From the NCBI GenBank assembly GCA_018816605.1, contig JAHIVS010000395.1:1-9103 (forward strand): a DNA stretch of 9,103 nucleotides, in the 5' to 3' direction. A program made the translations under genes and the position numbers. Positions within the stretch are counted from its first letter, which is position 1; every line of letters begins with the position of its first letter. This document shows, one piece after another, positions 1 through 5,800 of the stretch. The notes beneath the pieces are model-generated. The model saw nothing but the letters and a program-made list of their open reading frames with translations. It was not told the origin of the DNA and did not search any database. Origin of the DNA: Pseudomonadota bacterium (GTDB taxonomy: Bacteria > Desulfobacterota > Desulfobacteria > Desulfobacterales > Desulfobacteraceae).

Positions 1-909
1 AAGGCGAAAATCCCCCCCATGAACATATTCTTCAACAATCACATCCGGGTAAAAGGCTTTGGCTGCATGAAAGGCCTGTTTTAGCTGACCCAGATCCGTA
101 ACATTGATCGTAGAGCCGTTCCCGTGGTTCCCGACATCCGGCTTGACAACGACAGCTGTGCCAATTTCATGAAAAACGGCAACAGCCGCTTCCAGGGTTG
201 AAACCACCCGACCGTCCGGAACCGGGATTCCTGATTTTTTCAGGTGTATCTTTACCCTTGTCTTCTCATCGGCTAATTCCACGGCAATGGCCGAAGTATT
301 GCCGGTTATAGACGCCTGAATCCGTTTTTGATGGGCGCCGTATCCTAACTGGATATAGCTTTCTTCATTCAGACGGATAAAGGGGATATCCCTTGAGAGG
401 GCTTCTTTAACGATACTCCAGGTTGTGGGTCCCAGCATATGGTCTTCACGCAAAATTTTGAGCTCAAAAATAACCGGATTGACATCAAACAGCACCTCTT
501 CAGCGATTGCTTCGAATATGGACACGGCCTCTTGGGCTGCTTTTAATCCTGCAGATTCCACAAGATATCTGAAGACCACAACATAAATTCCCTTTTGGGA
601 TGTCCCCAGGGTTTTCCCATATCCAACCTCCATTCCAGCCAGACATTGAAGCTCAATGGCAATATGCTCGATAATATGACCGGCCCAGGTCCCCTTCTCA
701 AGCCTCTGGATAAATCCGCCGGGCTTTCCGATGGAGCACTCGTGCTCCCGGAGGGTCGGCAGGCGTTTCACCAGTCGATCTGAAAAGCCTTTGATTTTAT
801 TCGAAGGGCGGCGCTCATAATCCTTAATATCCAAAACCATGAATATGACCGGATGACGGGTATATCGATTGGGGCCACGCAAAGCTCTCAACTCTTTTAT
901 TTCAATCAT
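1..909 (-). CDS. cphA: Cyanophycin synthetase, N-terminal 303 codons (runs off the left edge)
   Basis: This enzyme polymerises Asp and Arg into cyanophycin (multi-L-arginyl-poly-L-aspartate) using ATP. I translated the minus strand from ATG at 909 and found an uninterrupted frame to position 1. Family hallmarks in order are an N-terminal RALRGPN block (residues about 8-14), GTWAGHIIEHIAIELQ near 74-89, a GPTTWSIVKEA block, IQLGYGAHQKRIQA near 188-201, and the opening of the ATP-grasp domain (SGIPVPDGR, then VVVKPDVGNHGNGSTINV). The C-terminal part of the ATP-grasp and the Mur-ligase-like domain lie outside the window; full-length CphA is usually about 870-900 aa. The start is supported by GGAG at 917-920, seven bases from the ATG, and it lies 17 bp after the cphB stop, so the two are probably co-transcribed. 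One oddity is the ATP-grasp loop, which reads GNHGNGST where I recall GNHGRG(I/V)T in cyanobacterial CphA. Identity is secure; enzyme activity cannot be judged from a fragment. Confidence 0.95.
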   Translation of the reverse strand, partial: MIEIKELRALRGPNRYTRHPVIFMVLDIKDYERRPSNKIKGFSDRLVKRLPTLREHECSIGKPGGFIQRLEKGTWAGHIIEHIAIELQCLAGMEVGYGKTLGTSQKGIYVVVFRYLVESAGLKAAQEAVSIFEAIAEEVLFDVNPVIFELKILREDHMLGPTTWSIVKEALSRDIPFIRLNEESYIQLGYGAHQKRIQASITGNTSAIAVELADEKTRVKIHLKKSGIPVPDGRVVSTLEAAVAVFHEIGTAVVVKPDVGNHGNGSTINVTDLGQLKQAFHAAKAFYPDVIVEEYVHGGDFRL

Positions 910-926
910 CGTTGTTCTCCGATCTG

Positions 927-1745
927 TTATGATGGGGGAATTAAAAATTGCTTGTTTTTAAAATTGTATCCATACCCATTCACCAGTGAATGGATGCGCA
1001 CATTTTCCACGGCAATGGGATGGCCCGGTTTAATATCCATTATGTTGGAATGGACAATATCGCTGCCGTCAACAATAATGACCTGGCCCGTACCAATGAC
1101 CTCAACTGTCTCGTCACCCTTGAGGATAACACCTGAATCTTCACCGATACCGACGCCGATGCAGGTCGGATTTGTTGTAACAATCTGGACCAGACGTCCG
1201 ATACGGCCCCTTGCCATAAAATGGGTATCAAAAACAATATTATTTACAAAACCAAATCCGGCTGTCATGAGGACTCTGCCTTTAAGCAGACCTTCTTCAC
1301 TTTCTCCTTCATAAATCATGGTATCTGAAAAGACAGCAGCTCCTGCACTGGTACCGGCAATGAGGGCACCTGCTTCAAGTCGGTTTTGAATCGCAACCAG
1401 TATGTTTGATCCGCCCATAATGGTTGTCAGTCTCAACTGGTCACCACCGGTAAGAAAAATCAAATCAACATCTTCAAGGGTTTTGACAAGTGCAGCGTCA
1501 TTTGCCTGTGCCCGTGTTCTAATGGTTAAAATTTTTACCTCAGACGCGCCAAGGGTCTTAAATACCTTTTGATACTCCTGGCCCCGCTTTTCGGGTTCTT
1601 GGCTTGCAGTGGTGATGACGCCTACCTTGTAGTCCGGTTTTCCGACTTCCCTGACAACCCGTTTCAGCACAAGTAATTCATTCACCTTGTCTTCATTCCC
1701 GCCAATGGCAATGAGACGCCCCAGAAAAAAAGCATTTACCGCCAT
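927..1745 (-). CDS. cphB: Cyanophycinase (S51 serine peptidase)
   Basis: Cyanophycinase hydrolyses cyanophycin to beta-Asp-Arg dipeptides. With ATG at 1745 the protein is 272 aa, almost the length of the Synechocystis enzyme (about 271). Visible motifs are LIAIGGNEDK (11-20), FLTGGDQLR (97-105), the nucleophile elbow GTSAGA (131-136, Ser133), an acidic GESEE stretch ending at Glu151, and DTHFMARGR with His175. Ser133, Glu151 and His175 fall one residue from the known Synechocystis triad Ser132/Glu150/His174. The frame is open back to an ATG at 1775, but I prefer 1745: it begins two bases after the stop of the upstream gene, has GGAG eleven bases upstream, and gives the family length. The gene is the middle member of the leftward cyanophycin operon. 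No signal peptide is visible at this start, so a cytoplasmic role in mobilising stored polymer is expected. Confidence 0.95.
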   Translation of the reverse strand: MAVNAFFLGRLIAIGGNEDKVNELLVLKRVVREVGKPDYKVGVITTASQEPEKRGQEYQKVFKTLGASEVKILTIRTRAQANDAALVKTLEDVDLIFLTGGDQLRLTTIMGGSNILVAIQNRLEAGALIAGTSAGAAVFSDTMIYEGESEEGLLKGRVLMTAGFGFVNNIVFDTHFMARGRIGRLVQIVTTNPTCIGVGIGEDSGVILKGDETVEVIGTGQVIIVDGSDIVHSNIMDIKPGHPIAVENVRIHSLVNGYGYNFKNKQFLIPPS

Positions 1746-1747
1746 AA

Positions 1748-2284
1748 CTATTTTTTCTCCGTAAGACAGGACCATGCCATGCCGTCTTCAAGCCCGCCGG
1801 AACTTAAGGCCGCAGCAAAACTGGTTCCGTCAAAGGCCACTGATCCCACGGTATCGCAGGAAGAGGCGCTTGGCTTTTTACCATCAGAACCCTTTAACAC
1901 CATTATGGGCATATCCTGTTCTTTTGCAAAAAATCGGGCACCATCGCCCGCAAGGAGGATATGGGGAGATAAAAGCAATACACCCCGGGCCAGATCAACA
2001 GGATTCTGAATGCCTGCAACAGCCCCAAATTGACCATTGCTTGTCATACAGGATGCATCCTGCCGGATTGTGCAGCCATCAGCCCTGAGTTGTGAGCCAA
2101 GCCCGGCATTTAACCGTGGGTCATCTTCTAAAGATCTTACCGCACGAACCACTGCAGATAAAGCAGATTGGCCATTTTCCATCAATGCCATCCCGGTTTT
2201 TGCCGCCGCTTGTGGCCCGTCGGAATTATGAGGATCAGAGGCGGAACCGCCATGGGTTAAAATGGCCCGTTGAAATTCTTGCAC
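1748..2284 (-). CDS. Isoaspartyl peptidase / plant-type asparaginase-like protein, C-terminally reduced
   Basis: Family members are Ntn hydrolases that self-cleave before a threonine and hydrolyse isoaspartyl dipeptides, which would finish cyanophycin breakdown. The alpha-subunit signatures are clear: ILTHGGSASDP near the N terminus, SLEDDPRLNAGLGS (51-64), ADGCTIRQDASCM (69-80), GAVAGIQNPVDLARGV (87-102) and LLAGDGARFFA (110-120). The nucleophile region reads SSCDTVGSVAFDG with Thr145, in the DTVG form seen in Taspase1 and some plant-type asparaginases, followed by AAALSSGGL. The protein then ends after only 13 more residues, so about 34 residues follow the nucleophile. Family beta subunits are normally well over 100 residues and carry a PGRVGD-type substrate-binding block, which is absent. 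The cphB gene begins immediately, so a frameshift cannot recover the missing part. The start is GTG at 2284 with a strong GGAGGT (2290-2295) five bases upstream. Without the missing segment I doubt it is catalytically active. Confidence 0.8.
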   Translation of the reverse strand: MQEFQRAILTHGGSASDPHNSDGPQAAAKTGMALMENGQSALSAVVRAVRSLEDDPRLNAGLGSQLRADGCTIRQDASCMTSNGQFGAVAGIQNPVDLARGVLLLSPHILLAGDGARFFAKEQDMPIMVLKGSDGKKPSASSCDTVGSVAFDGTSFAAALSSGGLEDGMAWSCLTEKK

Positions 2285-2677
2285 GTATGACCTCCGGTTT
2301 TAAGGATGCAATTAAACTGTCTGCATGGTGTTTATGAAATGAAAGGATCTGTTTTTCCCATCAAGTGAACCTGCCTTGCGATACCTTCCTTTATTTTATG
2401 AAAAATTAAGAATCGAAAAAAAAATTACCAAAACGAGTGGGGTACCATCACATTTATTTTGTATGATAGTCTTATGTGCCTGATTAAGCAAGCAAAGAGA
2501 AGCCAACTCTACCCGAAGCGCGCGAATTGTCGGCTTAAATCCCCGAAATTTTTAAACCGTCCTTTGACAAAAATCAACAATCGCTCTATTGTATCAAGTG
2601 TTTAATTGTGTGTTCCGGCATTGGGCAACCTTATTCTGTTTTCTCCATGATCATGTTTTTAAGAAAGGATCTGATCC
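2285..2677. other. Divergent intergenic region between the cyanophycin operon and the sigma-54 activator gene
   Basis: This 393-bp stretch has no convincing ORF or RNA gene. Its left end carries the GGAGGT ribosome site of the leftward operon, and its right part the promoter of the rightward activator gene. The centre (about 2380-2460) is AT-rich with long A runs. I looked for a leftward -24/-12 promoter (GG-N10-GC on the minus strand) and saw none. A leftward sigma-70 promoter must exist for the cyanophycin operon, but only weak candidates are visible around 2390-2425, so I do not annotate one. Confidence 0.6.
2564..2592 (+). promoter_or_regulatory. Sigma-70-type promoter for the sigma-54 activator gene
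   Basis: TTGACA at 2564-2569 is a perfect -35 hexamer. After exactly 17 bp comes TATTGT at 2587-2592, a 4/6 match to the -10 box. Transcription would begin near 2599, giving a leader of about 80 nt before the GTG at 2678. A housekeeping promoter for a gene encoding a sigma-54 activator is a common arrangement. Confidence 0.6.
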
Positions 2678-4159
2678 GTGCAAAAAGCGTTTTTGGATAT
2701 TTTCAACAACATCCTGGGTTCAGTTCGAGAGCCGCTCGTGGTGCTTGATGTCTACCTTAAGGTGGTAGATGCCAACCCCTCTTTCTACAAAACATTTTGC
2801 GTTACGCCTGAAGAGACCAAAGGAACATTGATATATGATCTTGGCAATGGGCAGTGGAATATCCCCAGGCTCAGAGAGCTGCTTGAACAGGCCCTGCCGG
2901 AAAACTCAGTTTACAATGATTTTGAGGTGGAGCATGATTTTGAAACCATCGGACCTAAGATCATGCATCTGAACGCCCGGAGGATCTACCAGGATGAAAC
3001 GCATCCACAATTGATCCTTCTGGCCATTGAGGATGTGACCGAGCGTGAATATTATAAAAGAGATCTTGAAAAAATCGTTGAAACCCGCACAGCCGAACTT
3101 GTCCTGGCAAGGCAGGAGGCTGAAAAACGAAAACAGACTGCAGAAGACGCCCTTTCTGAAATAAAAAATCTCAAAGAGCAGCTGGAAGAGGAAAGAGCCT
3201 ACCTGAAAGAAGAGATCAAGCTGGAACATAACCATGAGAACATCATCGGACAAAGCGATGCCTTGAAATATGTGCTCTATAAAGTGGAACAGATTGCCCA
3301 AAGCGATACCACGGTATTGGTTTTGGGTGAAACCGGAACCGGCAAGGAACTTGTGGCCCGCGCCATTCACGGCTCCGGCAAACGCAACAACAGGGCGCTT
3401 GTAAAGGTAAACTGTGCCGCCCTGCCCTCAAACCTGATTGAAAGCGAATTGTTCGGCCATGAAAAAGGGGCGTTTACAGGTTCCAATTCCCTTCGCCTGG
3501 GGCGGTTTGAGATCGCGGACGGGGCCACCCTTTTTTTAGATGAAATCGGAGAGCTGCCCCTGGAGCTGCAGTCCAAGCTGCTGCGCGTGATCCAGGAGGG
3601 TGAATTTGAGCGGCTGGGCAGTTCCCGCACCCTCAAGGTGGACACCAGAATTATTGCCGCCACTAACCGGAATCTTGAAGAAGAGGTCCGGCAGGGAAGG
3701 TTCCGGGATGATCTCTGGTACCGGCTCAATGTTTTCCCCATTACCATGCCGCCCCTAAGAGACCGGATAGAGGACATCCCGCTGCTGGTGGAATTTTATA
3801 TCAAAAAAATCGCCAAACGGATGGGGAAGGAGACCGGCATCATTCCCAAAAGCGTAATGACTACCCTAGAAAATTATCACTGGCCGGGAAATGTCAGGGA
3901 GCTGGAAAATGTTCTTGAGCGGGCCATGATTAGCTCGTCAGGCCCAAAGCTGCATCTGGTCGATGATCTGAACAAGCCCTTTGCCTATTTAAGCAAAAAC
4001 CTGAAGACCTTGGAGGCAGTGGAGCGGGATTATATTGTCCGTATGCTTGAACAGACCCATTGGAAAGTCAGCGGTCAAAACAGCGCTGCCCAGATTCTCG
4101 GACTCAACCGCAGTACCCTGCGGGCCCGTATGCGAAAGCTGGACATCCGCAAACCCTAA
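2678..4159 (+). CDS. PAS-domain sigma-54-dependent transcriptional activator (bacterial enhancer-binding protein)
   Basis: This 493-aa protein should bind upstream enhancer sites and use ATP to open promoters held by sigma-54 RNA polymerase. An N-terminal PAS-like sensor spans about 8-125 (DANPSFYKTF; ending LLAIEDVTERE), with no receiver domain. A charged coiled coil covers about 125-185. The AAA+ core spans about 188-415: Walker A GETGTGKE (217-224), sigma-54 contact loop GAFTGS (264-269, Ser in place of the usual final Ala), Walker B TLFLDEIGE (284-292), an arginine-finger region FRDDLWYRLNVF (342-353) and WPGNVREL (402-409). A Fis-type HTH closes the protein (about 462-488; SAAQILGLNRSTLRARM). 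The start is GTG with AGGA eight bases upstream; an in-frame upstream alternative was not evident. The PAS ligand is unknown. A paired palindrome-like repeat lies 7 bp after the stop and a -24/-12 promoter 139 bp after it, so the neighbouring downstream gene is a likely target. Confidence 0.95.
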   Translation: MQKAFLDIFNNILGSVREPLVVLDVYLKVVDANPSFYKTFCVTPEETKGTLIYDLGNGQWNIPRLRELLEQALPENSVYNDFEVEHDFETIGPKIMHLNARRIYQDETHPQLILLAIEDVTEREYYKRDLEKIVETRTAELVLARQEAEKRKQTAEDALSEIKNLKEQLEEERAYLKEEIKLEHNHENIIGQSDALKYVLYKVEQIAQSDTTVLVLGETGTGKELVARAIHGSGKRNNRALVKVNCAALPSNLIESELFGHEKGAFTGSNSLRLGRFEIADGATLFLDEIGELPLELQSKLLRVIQEGEFERLGSSRTLKVDTRIIAATNRNLEEEVRQGRFRDDLWYRLNVFPITMPPLRDRIEDIPLLVEFYIKKIAKRMGKETGIIPKSVMTTLENYHWPGNVRELENVLERAMISSSGPKLHLVDDLNKPFAYLSKNLKTLEAVERDYIVRMLEQTHWKVSGQNSAAQILGLNRSTLRARMRKLDIRKP

Positions 4160-4165
4160 AATCAA

Positions 4166-4196
4166 GGTCGAATATGACCAATGGCCATATTTGGCC
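4166..4196 (+). repeat. Paired 14-bp palindrome-like element, copy 1 (candidate activator-binding UAS)
   Basis: Two 14-bp elements lie in tandem: GGTCGAATATGACC (4166-4179) and GGCCATATTTGGCC (4183-4196), separated by AAT. Each has GG(T/C)C and G(A/G)CC arms. The same two-element layout recurs at 4884-4915 and 8631-8661 in the same orientation. Copies 1 and 3 agree at about 23 of 31 positions and also share the following TTT. The second element could form a 5-bp hairpin (GGCCA/TGGCC) followed by T-rich sequence, so it might double as a weak terminator for the activator gene. The repeat itself is directly visible; its role as the enhancer site of the adjacent activator is inference. Confidence 0.6.
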
Positions 4197-4297
4197 TTTA
4201 TTCTGCATTTTTTTTAATCTCCTCTCTTTTTTTTCCAGGACCGATTCTTTCATTAAATCAGCAGGAAAGGCAGTGTCATCAAAAACAGGGGCAGGCT

Positions 4298-4314
4298 TTG
4301 GCATGAAGATTGCT
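4298..4314 (+). promoter_or_regulatory. Sigma-54 (-24/-12) promoter upstream of the ABM-fold gene
   Basis: TTGGCATGAAGATTGCT matches the -24/-12 consensus TTGGCAC-N5-TTGCW closely. It has the invariant GG (4300-4301) and GC (4312-4313) separated by exactly 10 bp. Transcription would begin around 4325, leaving a leader of roughly 105 nt before the ATG at 4432. The paired repeat at 4166-4196 ends 104 bp upstream of the GG, a normal distance for a looping activator. The nearest activator gene ends at 4159. Confidence 0.75.
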
Positions 4315-4388
4315 TTAATCTCTTTTTGATTAAACGCTGAATCGGGTAAACATTAAGGTCGTAGCCAAAATCAGGCTATGGTCAAAAT

Positions 4389-4412
4389 CCTGGATTCGTC
4401 CAAACTGCCAGG
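4389..4412 (+). other. Small leader hairpin before the ABM-fold gene
   Basis: CCTGG (4389-4393) and CCAGG (4408-4412) form a 5-bp perfect stem with a 14-nt loop, ending about 10 nt before the AGGGG ribosome site. It is short enough to be chance. If real, it may shield or present the leader; there is no T-run behind it, so it is not a terminator. Confidence 0.25.
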
Positions 4413-4431
4413 CATAAAAAAGGGGATCACA

Positions 4432-4791
4432 ATGATCGTAGTCAAAATTATCCTGAATGTTCTTGCGGATAAGCAGATGGAGGTTACCCAGACCCTTGTT
4501 TCGCTGATGGAACCTGTGAGCCGGGAAAAAGGGTGCAAAGGCTGTTCTGTTTTTTGTGATATCCAGGACAAAAACCGTCTTTGCCTGATCCAGGAGTGGC
4601 AAACCCGTGAAGACATGGATCTGCATATCAAATCCCACAGGTTCGGGGTTCTGCTGGGAACCAAACCCCTTTTAAGCAAACCCCTGAACATAATGATTTA
4701 CACGGTTTCCCATCTCCAGGGAATGGCGGCCATTGAAGCGGTCAGGACCCAGGGAGTCCCATATGACGAATATATCGTTAATGTATCCTGA
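4432..4791 (+). CDS. Antibiotic biosynthesis monooxygenase (ABM / YgiN-like) domain protein
   Basis: This 119-aa protein has the layout of the dimeric ferredoxin-like ABM fold: a first strand IVVKIILNV (2-10), a helix ending in LVSLMEPVSREKGC (22-35), a strand CLIQEWQ (51-57), then TREDMDLHIKSHRF (58-71), typical of the conserved EW...L..H...H block. Such proteins are small quinol/heme-type monooxygenases or stress proteins; the substrate cannot be read from sequence. Cysteines at 35, 38, 42 and 51, including a GCKGC motif, are more than usual and could be redox-active (inference). I chose ATG 4432 because AGGGG lies seven bases upstream. The frame is open to ATG 4378, but that codon lacks a good ribosome site and the family fold starts at 4432. 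It sits directly downstream of a -24/-12 promoter and paired repeat, so it is the best candidate target of the adjacent sigma-54 activator. Confidence 0.8.
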   Translation: MIVVKIILNVLADKQMEVTQTLVSLMEPVSREKGCKGCSVFCDIQDKNRLCLIQEWQTREDMDLHIKSHRFGVLLGTKPLLSKPLNIMIYTVSHLQGMAAIEAVRTQGVPYDEYIVNVS

Positions 4792-4883
4792 ATTTCCAGA
4801 TAGATTCCGGCCCTTGAGAAGATCCAAGCGCTCATTGCGTAAATAATCCATTCCTGACAACCGGATTTAATTTCTGAAAACGA

Positions 4884-4915
4884 GGTCAACTATGGCCCTA
4901 TGGATAGATGCGACC
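4884..4915 (+). repeat. Paired 14-bp palindrome-like element, copy 2
   Basis: GGTCAACTATGGCC (4884-4897) and GGATAGATGCGACC (4902-4915) repeat the layout of copies 1 and 3, with a 4-bp rather than 3-bp spacer and again a T-rich tail. The first element matches its copy-3 counterpart at about 11 of 14 positions and the second at 10 of 14. It lies about 70 bp upstream of the ATG of the secreted RcnB-like gene. No valid -24/-12 promoter lies downstream: the nearest GGCAT (4932) has the wrong spacing and lacks the GC. This copy may be a weaker or decayed site, or may act with another kind of promoter. Confidence 0.5.
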
Positions 4916-4984
4916 CTTTTTGTCAGATGACGGCATAGAAAACCTTTAAGTTTATTTTTAATCTTTTGAATGGGAGTCAAAATC

Positions 4985-5512
4985 ATGCAGCGGTTTATGT
5001 TTCAGATATGCCTTACACTGGCGTTTATCTTTATATGTTCAACCAGTACGGCACTGGCAGGAAAGCCGGCAGAGGGTGGCGGCAAAAAGGGCCAACACCA
5101 CAAACAGGAAAAAACGAACGAAAGCCACAAAGACCATAGGGATTCTGATCATGGGAACGCTTACGAGAAAAATAAAAATAGTTCCCAGAAAGGCGGGCAC
5201 TTCACCGAACAAAAGCAGATGTTCATCCACGAATATTATTCCGGACAATTTCGGAAGGGACATTGTCCGCCGGGCCTTGCCAAGAAAGGCAATCGCTGCA
5301 TACCTCCCGGCCATGCAAAAAAATGGAGCAAAGGCCGGCGGCTTCCCAGAGACATCATTTTTTATGAGCTTCCGTCAACCATTCTTGTGCAATTGGGGCC
5401 GCCACCGCCACGGCACCGCTTCGTGCGCGTGGCCCAGGATATCCTGCTAATTGCGGTTGGAACGGGGATGGTCGTGGATGCCTTTGAGGATATCGGCAGG
5501 CAGATTGATTGA
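4985..5512 (+). CDS. Secreted His-rich RcnB/CigR-family-like protein
   Basis: The 175-aa product begins with a signal peptide (MQRFMFQICLTLAFIFICST, likely cut after ALA at 25), so it is exported to the periplasm. Residues 29-75 form a very hydrophilic, disordered stretch rich in His, Lys and Glu (HHKQEK, SHKDHRDSDHG), which could bind metal. Then come CPPGLAKK (94-101) and CIPPGHAKKW (105-114), followed by LGPPPPRHRFVRVAQDILLIAVGTGMVVDAF (137-167). The CPPGLAKK/CxPPGxxKKW and pPPxxxxxVxvxxDxlLi pattern is what I recall of the RcnB / CigR group, named for nickel-cobalt homeostasis and an anti-virulence regulator. The exact role here is unknown. ATG 4985 is chosen over 4970 because GGGAG lies eight bases upstream and it gives a clean signal peptide. 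A paired repeat sits in its promoter region. Confidence 0.75.
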   Translation: MQRFMFQICLTLAFIFICSTSTALAGKPAEGGGKKGQHHKQEKTNESHKDHRDSDHGNAYEKNKNSSQKGGHFTEQKQMFIHEYYSGQFRKGHCPPGLAKKGNRCIPPGHAKKWSKGRRLPRDIIFYELPSTILVQLGPPPPRHRFVRVAQDILLIAVGTGMVVDAFEDIGRQID

Positions 5513-5621
5513 TAAAATGACGATACTAGCACGCTATTTGCGTCCTGCCTTACTCCGTTGTCAATCTTTGGTACCTGTACACATAGAGAGCATAAATTAT
5601 TACTTTTAAAGGAGAAACAAA

Positions 5622-5696
5622 ATGGGATTTGTTATCGGCGTTCTGGTTGTGGTGGCTTTGGTGTTCGCGATTGTTTATTTGGTTCAGCGGACGTAA
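5622..5696 (+). CDS. 24-residue hydrophobic membrane microprotein
   Basis: An ATG at 5622 opens a 24-codon frame ending in TAA at 5696, encoding MGFVIGVLVVVALVFAIVYL followed by VQRT. Nearly the whole product is one uninterrupted transmembrane helix with a short positively charged tail, suggesting a cytoplasmic C terminus. An excellent ribosome site, AAAGGAG, lies seven bases upstream of the ATG, and an AT-rich leader precedes it, which argues for real translation. A weak promoter (TTGGTA, 17 bp, CATAAA) lies just upstream. It is not a family I can name. It stands about 100 bp before the ABC transporter genes and could be a small transporter-associated or stress membrane peptide. Confidence 0.6.
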   Translation: MGFVIGVLVVVALVFAIVYLVQRT

Positions 5697-5733
5697 GGGT
5701 TTTATTGAAGAATCCTTGCTTTACATCTTAAGC

Positions 5734-5768
5734 GATGACTTTGACAGGAATTCCCGGTCAAAGTCATC
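5734..5768. repeat. 12-bp perfect inverted repeat (hairpin) before the ABC operon
   Basis: GATGACTTTGAC (5734-5745) and GTCAAAGTCATC (5757-5768) are exact reverse complements around an 11-base loop that contains GGAATTCC. No T-run follows on either strand, so it does not look like a standard intrinsic terminator. It may be a dyad operator, an mRNA processing or stability hairpin, or an attenuator between the microprotein gene and the ABC genes. It also covers the first possible ATG of the ATPase frame (5735), which argues against that start. Confidence 0.7.
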
Positions 5769-5800
5769 AAACATTTATGCGGATAAAAAAGAATCGTTTT

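Noticed and set aside
672..852. AATATGACC strings inside cphA (near 672 and 843) that match part of the paired repeat
   Set aside because: They are single half-matches without the partner arm, and are explained by the coding sequence on the minus strand.
853..1314. Plus-strand open frame of 153 codons, and another at 595-783
   Set aside because: Both lie antisense to cphA/cphB, show low-complexity Pro/Ser/Thr-rich translation without motifs, and have no ribosome site; they are shadows of the real minus-strand genes.
1..2284. Cyanobacterial origin because of cyanophycin genes
   Set aside because: CphA and CphB are widespread in non-photosynthetic bacteria, and the other genes (PAS sigma-54 activator, LpxR-like barrel) do not fit cyanobacteria, which lack sigma-54.
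2285..2677. Possible sigma-54 control of the divergent cyanophycin operon by the adjacent activator
   Set aside because: No GG-N10-GC site reading leftward and no paired repeat were found in this region.
2906..3777. Minus-strand frames opposite the sigma-54 activator
   Set aside because: The translations show no family motif, while the plus-strand protein is unambiguous over the whole stretch.
4183..4215. GGCCA/TGGCC hairpin plus T-rich tail as a simple terminator of the activator gene
   Set aside because: Possible, but the stem is only 5 bp, the first T tract is broken, and the sequence is better explained as the second element of a repeat that recurs where no gene has just ended.
4932..4950. 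GGCAT...CCTTTAA resembling the copy-1 -24/-12 promoter, just after paired repeat copy 2
   Set aside because: It has CT instead of GC at the required 10-bp spacing, only a CC at 9 bp, and lies only 17 bp from the repeat, too close for a looping activator.
5735..5800. Longer start for the ABC ATPase at ATG 5735
   Set aside because: The ATG lies inside a perfect hairpin, has no ribosome site, and adds 22 residues before the normal domain start.
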